DNA from: Pirellulales bacterium
Lineage (GTDB): Bacteria; Planctomycetota; Planctomycetia; Pirellulales; Thermoguttaceae
Assembly: GCA_030605745.1 (NCBI GenBank)
Contig: JAUWHT010000286.1
Location: 1 to 12,091, forward strand
Direction: 5' to 3'
DNA: 12,091 bases
The notes beneath the pieces were generated by a model. The model was not told the origin of the DNA. It worked only from the letters and a program-made list of their open reading frames with translations, and searched no databases. The position numbers and the translations under genes were made by a program. Positions 6,249 through 12,091 of the stretch are shown here, one piece after another. Every line of letters starts with the position of its first letter. The first letter of the stretch is position 1.

Positions 6249-8282
6249 TTGAGTTGGCTGGACTTATCTTTGTGGATCACCGTGCTAAAGGTCGCCGTGG
6301 GCCTGGGGCTTGTGATCTTCGTGCACGAGTTGGGGCACTTCGCCGTGGCCAAGCTATGCGGGGTGAAGTGCGAGAAATTCTATCTGGGCTTCGACATCGC
6401 CGGATTAAAGCTGTGCAAATTCACCTGGGGCGAGACCGAGTACGGCATCGGCATCCTGCCGCTGGGTGGGTACGTCAAAATGCTCGGCCAGGAGGACAAC
6501 CCCGCCCGGCTGAAAGAAGAAATCGAGCGGGCCAAGCAGTCCGGCGAAGCCGTCGTCGAGGACGCCAAAGCCGCACTGTTCGATCCCCGCAGTTACCTGG
6601 CCCAAAGCGTACCCAAGCGGATGGCCATCATATCGGCGGGCGTGGTGATGAACCTGATCTTTGCGTTTCTGGTCGCCTGCATCGCCTTTGGGATGGGGGT
6701 CAAGCGGATGGCGTGCGGGGTGGGGCAGATAATGCCCGGCGAGGCCGCCTGGCAGGCCAATCTCAAGGTGGGCGACCAGATCATCGAGATCGACGGCGAG
6801 AAGACCGAGAAGTTCCGCGACATGCAAGAGGCCATCTCCTTGGGCGACAACCTTCAGCATGGCAAGACGATCGTGGTGCGCCGGCCGGGCGTCGAAAAAC
6901 TGCTGTCATTCACCGTCATGCCCAACAGCAGCGGCCTGCTGCCGAAAATCGGTATCGCAAACCCGCAAACCACCACCATCTCAACCAGAAAGCTGGTGAC
7001 TGTTCCCGGTTCGGCCGCGGCGAAATGCAAGCCGCCGCTGGAGTTCGGCGACCGGGTCGTCAAAATCGACGACGTGCCGATCGAAAGCTACGCCCAACTG
7101 CACGCTTACTTGGCCCTGCATCCGGAAAAGACGCTTGCGGTCACAGTCGAGCGAACCGTCGGCGCCAAGCATGAGGGGGCCCACGGCACCAGGCAGCTTA
7201 CCATAGACGTAGCCCCAAACCCGACGCGCCGGCTTGGCTTGGTGATGGAGATGGGTGAGGTGAGTGCGGTCCAGGCCCAGTCGCCGGCGGCAGCGGCCGG
7301 AATCCGCCCCGGCGATAGGATCGTCAACATCGACGGCAAACTGCCCGGTGATCCGATGACCTTGCCGGAGCGGCTCCGCAGCCGTGCCGGCCAAACGATC
7401 ACCCTGACAATCGAGCGGGAAGGCGAGAAGCAACCGATCCGGGTCGAGGTGCCCCTGCGTCGGGCCGATTGGTACGAGACGCCGATGGAGGCCGGCAACC
7501 CGATGACCACACCCGCGCTGGGAATCGCCTACCACGTGCTCAGCCGCGTCCACGCGACCATCGAAGGTAGTCCCGCTGCCCGGCACGGCCTGCGGACCGG
7601 CGACATCATCGTCGAGGCCAGTATCATCCCACCCGACAAACACACTTGCCCCAAACCGCCATTCCCGCAAAAAGAACTGACCCTGCGGTTCGACAAGGAA
7701 CATCGCAACTGGCCGGCACTTATCTACACGCTTCAGGAAACGCTGCCGGGCACCATGGTTCAACTTGAGTGGCTCAGGCAGAAGAAAGAACATTCGGCCA
7801 CACTCCAACCGGTCGATTCCGCCGATTGGTTCAACCCGGACCGCGGATTGCTCTTCGAGCCGATGTACTTTTACCAAACGGCCGGCTCGTTTTCCGAAGC
7901 CATCAAGTTGGGAGCCAGGGAAACAATCAACGCGACTCTGCTGGTCTATCGGTTCCTGCATAAGCTCGGCACGCAGGTTTCGCCCAGGGCGTTGGGTGGC
8001 CCGGTGGCCATTTTTGTCGTGGCCAAGCACGCCGCCGAGCAAAGCACTGCCAAGTTGTTGATCTTCCTGACGCTCTTAAGCGCGAACCTGGCGGTGATCA
8101 ACTTCCTGCCCATCCCACTGTTGGACGGCGGACACATGGTCCTGTTGGCCTGGGAAGGCATCCGCGGCAAACCGGCCGACCAACGCATCCAGGTGGTGCT
8201 GACCTACATCGGGTTGTTCTTCATTCTGGGGCTGATGGCCTGGGTGATCGGACTAGACATCGGGCTGATCTCGCGGCATTAG
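6249..8282 (+). CDS. rseP: RseP-type site-2 intramembrane zinc metalloprotease with four PDZ-like units
   Basis: Site-2 proteases cut membrane-bound substrates such as anti-sigma factors inside the bilayer. The TTG start is fixed by GAGGAG. Catalytic HELGH is at residues 26-30 in the first membrane segment and the third metal ligand lies in NFLPIPLLDGGH (618-629). Membrane segments are near 9-31, 125-148, 584-620 and 644-670. E. coli RseP has about 450 residues and two PDZ domains. This protein has 677, and the inserted length holds four PDZ-like units, each with a G-D-x-I/V-V signature: KVGDQIIEIDG (173-183), EFGDRVVKIDD (265-275), RPGDRIVNIDG (353-363) and RTGDIIVEASI (449-459). The gene probably shares a transcript with dxr. 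The substrate cannot be read from this window. Confidence 0.93.
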   Translation: MSWLDLSLWITVLKVAVGLGLVIFVHELGHFAVAKLCGVKCEKFYLGFDIAGLKLCKFTWGETEYGIGILPLGGYVKMLGQEDNPARLKEEIERAKQSGEAVVEDAKAALFDPRSYLAQSVPKRMAIISAGVVMNLIFAFLVACIAFGMGVKRMACGVGQIMPGEAAWQANLKVGDQIIEIDGEKTEKFRDMQEAISLGDNLQHGKTIVVRRPGVEKLLSFTVMPNSSGLLPKIGIANPQTTTISTRKLVTVPGSAAAKCKPPLEFGDRVVKIDDVPIESYAQLHAYLALHPEKTLAVTVERTVGAKHEGAHGTRQLTIDVAPNPTRRLGLVMEMGEVSAVQAQSPAAAAGIRPGDRIVNIDGKLPGDPMTLPERLRSRAGQTITLTIEREGEKQPIRVEVPLRRADWYETPMEAGNPMTTPALGIAYHVLSRVHATIEGSPAARHGLRTGDIIVEASIIPPDKHTCPKPPFPQKELTLRFDKEHRNWPALIYTLQETLPGTMVQLEWLRQKKEHSATLQPVDSADWFNPDRGLLFEPMYFYQTAGSFSEAIKLGARETINATLLVYRFLHKLGTQVSPRALGGPVAIFVVAKHAAEQSTAKLLIFLTLLSANLAVINFLPIPLLDGGHMVLLAWEGIRGKPADQRIQVVLTYIGLFFILGLMAWVIGLDIGLISRH

Positions 8283-8631
8283 GGCCCGCGCACAAATAAC
8301 TTGTACGAATTCCACCAAGAGTGGCACGTCCCTGAGCGCAGCGAAGGGCGTGTTTGGGGCACCTTGCCACGCCCTTCGTTCCTCAGAACGTGTTTTGAAA
8401 TTACCGATGCGAGTCCCCTCCCCCTCCGGGAGAGGGTTAGGGTGAGGGTTATTCGGCAAGAAACCCCCGCTATTTGCGGTGTGATCCATGCCGACCTCAC
8501 CCTCTGCCCCTCTCCCAAAGGGAGATTTAAAACACGTTCTCAGGGCGTGCCACCAAGTGGTCGCGCCAATACGAAATTGACACCAACCCCACGGAACGTT
8601 AGGCTGGAGTTGTAGGAACAGAGTTCTTCTG
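8283..8631. other. 349 bp gap filled with nested inverted repeats, no gene
   Basis: No credible gene lies here. From the left: CGAAGGGCGTG (8342-8352) pairs perfectly with CACGCCCTTCG (8368-8378). The GTGGCACG and CCCTGAG words near 8321-8335 recur inverted as CTCAGGG and CGTGCCAC at 8539-8553. A larger nested palindrome fills 8382-8542. From about 8555 to 8631 only the leader of pilB remains, with a weak AGGA at 8613-8616 well before its ATG and no clear promoter. Confidence 0.7.
8382..8542. repeat. MITE-like nested inverted repeat
   Basis: The ends are inverted copies: CTCAGAACGTGTTTTGAAA (8382-8400) against TTTAAAACACGTTCTCAG (8526-8543). Inside, CTCCGGGAGAGGGTTAGGGT and GAGGG (8424-8448) face ACCTCACCCTCTGCCCCTCT (8494-8513) and its flanks, around a centre of about 35 bp. 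The terminal word recurs alone near 119-137. Small size, no coding capacity and matching ends fit a non-autonomous mobile or REP-type element. The GAGAGGGTTAGGGTGAGGG type of palindrome is widespread in bacterial intergenic DNA. I see no clear target-site duplication. Confidence 0.6.
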
Positions 8632-10353
8632 ATGGCTACCAAAAAGAAAAAAACTGACTACACCGAAATCCTCATCCGCCAGGGGATCATCAGCCCCGAG
8701 CAGTTGGCCGAGGCCCGCCAGATGGCCGAAGAGTCGGGGATGAAGGTCCCCGATGCGCTCACCCGGCTCGGATATGCCACCGGCGAGGACGTGATCCGTG
8801 CGGTAGCCGAGCAGCACGGCTGCGACTACGTCAACCTCAGCGAAGTCGTCATCCCGCCGGCGGTCGTCGAACTGGTCCCCGAGTCGGTCGCACGAGAGAA
8901 CGCCGTTCTCCCACTGGCCGAGGGGGACGGCCAATTGACGGTGATCGTCAGCGACCCGCTGGACTTCGAGACCATCGACAAGCTGCGTTTCATCCTCAAT
9001 CGCCGGATCGAAATCGCCCTAGCCCCCCGAGAGAGCATCCTCGAGGCGATCAACCGCCACTACGGCCAGACGGTTGGTGAGAGTGCCGACTCGATGCTCC
9101 AGGAATTTACCGACACGGCGATCGACTTCACCGAGACGGAGGACGAAGCGGCGGCCGGCGAGGAGGAGATTGACGAAACCAGCGCCCCGATCGTCCGCCT
9201 GGTCCAGTTGATGATTACCGAGGCGGTGCAGCTTCGGGCGTCCGACATCCACATCGAGCCGTTCGAGGACCGGATTCGCGTGCGGTACCGGATCGACGGG
9301 ATACTGATGGAGCGGGACAGCCCGCCCCGACGACTGCTGGGGGCCCTGCTCTCGCGGGTGAAAATCCTGGCCAGACTCGACATCGCCGAGCGGCGACGGA
9401 CCCAGGACGGCCGGATCAAGGTCACCATCGGAGAAAAGGAACTCGATCTACGCGTCAGCGTCATCCCCACCAACCACGGCCAGTCGGTCGTGATGCGGAT
9501 ACTCGACAAGGACAACATTAAGGTCGGGCTGAGGGAGCTGGGTTTTTCGGAGGAGGACTTCAGGAAATTCACCGGTCTGATCAGGCGGCCAAACGGAATC
9601 ATCCTGGTGACCGGCCCAACCGGCTCGGGCAAGACGACCTCGTTGTATGCCGCGCTGAACGATTTGAATACGCCGGACAAGAAGATTATTACGGCGGAGG
9701 ATCCGGTCGAGTACTACCTTCCGGGGGTGAACCAGGTGGAGATTCGGCACGACATCGGGCTGGATTTTGCCCGGGTGATCCGCGCGATGTTGCGCCAGGC
9801 GCCGAATGTCATTTTGGTGGGTGAGATGCGGGACCTGGAGACGGCCCAAATGGGAATCCAGGCATCTCTGACTGGACACTTGGTTTTCAGTACACTACAC
9901 ACGAACGATGCGCCTGGTGCCGTTACACGTTTGATCGATATGGGAGTGCCACCATATCTCGTCGCCAGCAGTGTCGTCGCCATCATGGCCCAACGCCTCA
10001 TCCGAGTCGTCTGTCAGAAATGTAAACAACCGTACACCCCAAGCGAGACCTTGCTGGAAACCGCCGGCATTACCCCCGAAATGGCGGCCGACGCCACATT
10101 CCTCCGCGGCCGCGGATGCGGCAACTGCCAGGGAAGCGGCTTCCGGGGCCGATTGGCCATCTTCGAACTGATGATCATGTCGTCGAAAATCCGCGAGCTG
10201 ACCTTCAACGAGGTGCCCACCACGCAATTACGCCGGGCCGCCGTCGATGAAGGCATGAAAACGCTCTATTGGGACGGAATCGACAAGGTGCTACGCGGTG
10301 TCACTACCCTTGAAGAGGTGTGCCGAGTAGCCAAAAGGTCGGATGACGCCTGA
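8632..10353 (+). CDS. pilB: PilB/GspE-type assembly ATPase (type IV pilus or type II secretion)
   Basis: This hexameric cytoplasmic ATPase drives pilus or pseudopilus extension at the inner membrane. The 573 residues give a complete protein. Residues ~10-145 form a MshEN/GSPII_E N-terminal domain (YTEILIRQGIISPEQLAEAR, then VNLSEVVIPPAVVELVPESV). The ATPase core has SDIHIEPFEDRIRVRYRIDG, Walker A GPTGSGKTT (328-336), the acidic box ITAEDPVEYYLPGVNQVE, Walker B region NVILVGEMRD and the His box LVFSTLHTNDA. A zinc finger C461-x2-C464 with C496-x2-C499 is intact, as in assembly rather than retraction ATPases. pilT and a second MshEN protein gene follow on the same strand. PilB and GspE cannot be separated by sequence alone; the pilT neighbour favours a pilus motor. 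Confidence 0.92.
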   Translation: MATKKKKTDYTEILIRQGIISPEQLAEARQMAEESGMKVPDALTRLGYATGEDVIRAVAEQHGCDYVNLSEVVIPPAVVELVPESVARENAVLPLAEGDGQLTVIVSDPLDFETIDKLRFILNRRIEIALAPRESILEAINRHYGQTVGESADSMLQEFTDTAIDFTETEDEAAAGEEEIDETSAPIVRLVQLMITEAVQLRASDIHIEPFEDRIRVRYRIDGILMERDSPPRRLLGALLSRVKILARLDIAERRRTQDGRIKVTIGEKELDLRVSVIPTNHGQSVVMRILDKDNIKVGLRELGFSEEDFRKFTGLIRRPNGIILVTGPTGSGKTTSLYAALNDLNTPDKKIITAEDPVEYYLPGVNQVEIRHDIGLDFARVIRAMLRQAPNVILVGEMRDLETAQMGIQASLTGHLVFSTLHTNDAPGAVTRLIDMGVPPYLVASSVVAIMAQRLIRVVCQKCKQPYTPSETLLETAGITPEMAADATFLRGRGCGNCQGSGFRGRLAIFELMIMSSKIRELTFNEVPTTQLRRAAVDEGMKTLYWDGIDKVLRGVTTLEEVCRVAKRSDDA

Positions 10354-10357
10354 GAAG

Positions 10358-10448
10358 GCTATCAGCTTTCGGGACTCGGGGCTCGGGGTTGTTGAAATGC
10401 AATCCTCCAGTCCCGAGCCCCGAGCCCCGAGCCCCGAAAGCTGATAGC
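10358..10448. repeat. 31 bp near-perfect hairpin after pilB, including dispersed repeat copy 2
   Basis: GCTATCAGCTTTCGGG (10358-10373) is exactly complementary to CCCGAAAGCTGATAGC (10433-10448). After one mismatch the stem continues for another 14 pairs through CTCGGGGCTCGGGG, leaving a loop of about 29 nt. The core 10372-10424 matches 6151-6202 in the opposite orientation. It begins 5 bp after the pilB stop. There is no T-run, so it is better read as an inserted repeat that may block exonucleases or reduce read-through into pilT than as a standard terminator. Confidence 0.75.
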
Positions 10449-10542
10449 TAAAATCGCTTGAAATTTTCGGAAAATCACGAATAATCGTAATGGCCCTTCG
10501 GGCACCAAGGATAACAGATAACGCACGTGGAAGGCGTCCAAA

Positions 10543-11664
10543 ATGGGTAGCATTCTTATTGACAAACTGCTGCAGACGGTGGTCAACCGCAAGGCCAGCG
10601 ATTTACACATCACCGTTGGTCAGCCCCCGGTGCTCCGAATCGACGGCCGGCTGAAGAAGCTGGAAACGAAGGTCCTCGAAGCGGAAGATACCACAGCGTT
10701 GATGAAGAGCATCGCCCCGGAGCGGTGCCAGCAGGAGCTGCAGGAGGTGGGCGGGGCAGACTTCGGATTTGCGTTTGGCGAGGTGGCCCGGTTCCGCGTC
10801 TCAATCTTCAAGCAACGCGGCAACGTGGCAATGGTGCTGCGGCAAATTCCCACCAAGCTAATGGACTTCAAGGAGTTGGGAACTCCTCCGGTCTTGGTGG
10901 AGTTGTGCAAGCGGCCGCGGGGGTTAATTCTGGTGACCGGGCCGACCGGCTGTGGTAAGACGACCACCTTGGCAGCGATGGTCGACTTCTTGAACGAGAA
11001 CTTCGATTACCACATCATCACCATCGAAGACCCCATCGAGTTCTACCACCCGCATAAGAAGTCGATCGTCAACCAGCGGGAACTCGGGGTGGACGTTCCC
11101 AGTTTTGCCGAGGCGATTCGTCGCGGTTTGCGGCAGGACCCGGACGTGATCCTGGTCGGCGAGATGCGAGACTTGGCGACGATCGAGACAGCAATCACCG
11201 CGGCCGAAACCGGCCACATCGTCTTCGCGACTCTGCACACAACCGGCGCACAGGGAACTGTCAGTCGGATCATCGACGTCTTCCCGACCAGCCAGCAGGA
11301 GCAGATTCGCACACAATTGTCCACGGCCATCATCGGGATCGTCTCGCAGACCCTGTTGCCGAAGATCGGCGGCGGCCGGGTGGCAGCCTACGAGATGTTG
11401 GTGGTCACCCCGGCCACCGCAAACTTGATCCGAGAGAACAAGACATACCGGATCACTTCCACGATCCAGACGGGGCAAAAACTGGGAATGCAGTTACTGG
11501 ACGATCACATGTTCCGCCTGTGGAAAGAGGGCCTGGTAGAAAAGAAAAACATACTCTTCAGGTCCAACAACCCAGAGGAGTTGGCCGCCAACATCGCCCG
11601 GGCCGAACGAGGCATGTTCGAGGACGAGGCCGAAGCCCGCGGCCGACTGGAGAGGGCAGGGTAA
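10543..11664 (+). CDS. pilT: PilT-type twitching motility retraction ATPase
   Basis: PilT disassembles type IV pili and powers retraction, hence twitching, adhesion and DNA uptake. The 373 residues have the compact PilT layout: no MshEN domain, no zinc-finger cysteines, and an N-terminal PAS-like part with KASDLHITVGQPPVLRIDG (17-35). The ATPase core holds Walker A GPTGCGKTTT (133-142), ITIEDPIEFYHPHKKSIVNQ, DPDVILVGEMRDLATIETAI and TGHIVFATLHTTGA. Cysteine 137 stands where serine is usual in the Walker A loop. The C-terminal ...IRENKTYRITSTIQTGQKLGMQ is the conserved PilT end. The ATG at 10543 has a good ribosome-binding site, GGAAGG at 10529-10534. It is separated from pilB by a 189 bp gap containing a long hairpin, so expression relative to pilB may be adjusted there. 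Confidence 0.95.
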   Translation: MGSILIDKLLQTVVNRKASDLHITVGQPPVLRIDGRLKKLETKVLEAEDTTALMKSIAPERCQQELQEVGGADFGFAFGEVARFRVSIFKQRGNVAMVLRQIPTKLMDFKELGTPPVLVELCKRPRGLILVTGPTGCGKTTTLAAMVDFLNENFDYHIITIEDPIEFYHPHKKSIVNQRELGVDVPSFAEAIRRGLRQDPDVILVGEMRDLATIETAITAAETGHIVFATLHTTGAQGTVSRIIDVFPTSQQEQIRTQLSTAIIGIVSQTLLPKIGGGRVAAYEMLVVTPATANLIRENKTYRITSTIQTGQKLGMQLLDDHMFRLWKEGLVEKKNILFRSNNPEELAANIARAERGMFEDEAEARGRLERAG

Positions 11665-11667
11665 GAC

Positions 11668-11753
11668 CGTTTAGCCGCCGGGCTTGCCCGGCGCGTTGGC
11701 TGGTATCAATACGCTCCCGCGCAACCGCGCCGGGCAAGCCCGGCGGCTAAACG
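11668..11753. repeat. Perfect 28 bp inverted repeat after pilT
   Basis: Bases 11668-11695 (starting CGTTTAGCCGCCGGGCTTGC) are exactly complementary to 11726-11753 (ending GCCCGGCGGCTAAACG), with a 30-base loop. Each arm holds its own smaller palindrome (CCGGGC-TT-GCCCGG), so the DNA can fold in more than one way. It starts 3 bp after the pilT stop and ends 21 bp before the next start codon. There is no T-run. It is probably a dispersed REP-like palindrome that could also act as a processing or transcription barrier in the pil operon. Confidence 0.75.
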
Positions 11754-11774
11754 ACTATTGGAAAGGAACTCGAT

Positions 11775-12091
11775 ATGGCAATTCGACGCATCGGACAGAT
11801 TCTGGTCGACTTGGGGTTCCTCGCCGAGGACAAGCTCAAGATGCTCTTAGACGAGCAGCAGCAACGGCCCGGCGAGATGCTCGGACAGATCGCCGTCAGC
11901 ATGGACCTGATCACCGACGATCAGCTCGCACAGGGGCTGGCCGAGCAGATGGGCATGCAGGTGATCAACCTCTCCGACGTGGTCATCCCGCCAGAGGTAC
12001 TCGGCCAGGTGACCGAGCCGATGGCCCGGCTTTACCGGATCATTCCGATCAGTTTCAAGGACGACGTGTTGACGATCGCGATGTGCGATCC
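11775..12091 (+). CDS. Second GspE/PilB-type ATPase, N-terminal part only (cut by window end)
   Basis: The frame is open from ATG 11775 to the last base, 105 full codons. It reads MAIRRIGQILVDLGFLAEDK, then LGQIAVSMDLITDDQLAQGL, NLSDVVIPPEVLGQV and VLTIAMCDP. This is the MshEN (GSPII_E N-terminal) domain that precedes the ATPase core in GspE/PilB/MshE proteins and can bind cyclic di-GMP in some members. It parallels the N-terminus of the pilB product at 8632 (VNLSEVVIPPAV against INLSDVVIPPEV) but starts earlier in the domain and is clearly a separate paralogue. The ribosome-binding site AAGGA (11763-11767) has good spacing. The ATPase part must lie beyond the window, so a MshEN-only protein is not excluded. 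Confidence 0.85.
   Translation, partial: MAIRRIGQILVDLGFLAEDKLKMLLDEQQQRPGEMLGQIAVSMDLITDDQLAQGLAEQMGMQVINLSDVVIPPEVLGQVTEPMARLYRIIPISFKDDVLTIAMCD

Noticed and set aside
6233..7174. 313-codon plus-strand open frame
   Set aside because: Other frame of rseP with Arg/Gly-rich translation; the rseP frame has HELGH and the PDZ signatures.
6981..8042. 353-codon minus-strand open frame
   Set aside because: Antisense to rseP; no family features.
8301..8615. 104-codon plus-strand open frame before pilB
   Set aside because: It runs entirely through nested inverted repeats; the translation reflects the repeats.

Overview
The window looks like chromosomal DNA of a planctomycete, probably from the Pirellulales side of Planctomycetota. 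The evidence is the spirochaete/planctomycete (mitochondrial EFG1-like) type of EF-G, a dxr-rseP gene pair whose site-2 protease is much longer than usual, a pilB-pilT-pilB type gene order with MshEN domains, and GC-rich genes separated by palindrome-rich gaps. The assignment comes from remembered family features, not from a database search.

Layout. 1-1270 is an accessory edge: a long hairpin (52-100), a broken REP-associated (RAYT, Y1-type) transposase flanked by a ~30 bp inverted repeat, and a complete brnT-brnA toxin-antitoxin operon with a clear, nearly leaderless promoter. 1288-3748 (minus strand) is a translation block: the tmRNA gene ssrA followed after 17 bp by a full-length EF-G gene. 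3785-4791 (minus strand) is a second toxin-antitoxin cluster feeding towards ssrA: a Phd/YefM-like antitoxin gene, hicB and hicA in one run, then a solitary HicB-like gene. The two units have nearly identical 34 bp promoter segments. 4891-8282 (plus strand) holds dxr (isoprenoid precursor synthesis) and rseP (intramembrane protease with four PDZ-like units). 8632-12091 (plus strand) is a type IV pilus / type II secretion motor cluster: a PilB/GspE assembly ATPase, the PilT retraction ATPase, and the start of a second GspE/PilB-type protein cut by the window end.

Most sizeable plus-strand gaps carry palindromic, probably dispersed repeats. A G/C-rich element of about 50 bp occurs in opposite orientations before rseP and after pilB. 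A MITE-like nested inverted repeat lies before pilB, and a lone copy of its end occurs near base 119. A perfect 28 bp inverted repeat lies after pilT.

The most interesting point is the neighbourhood of ssrA. HicA-type toxins cut mRNA, and in E. coli also tmRNA. Here a mosaic phd-hicB-hicA operon plus an orphan HicB sit directly upstream of ssrA, with an EF-G gene directly downstream whose mRNA leader would be almost nothing but the tmRNA trailer. A functional link between these is a hypothesis; the gene order itself is seen directly.
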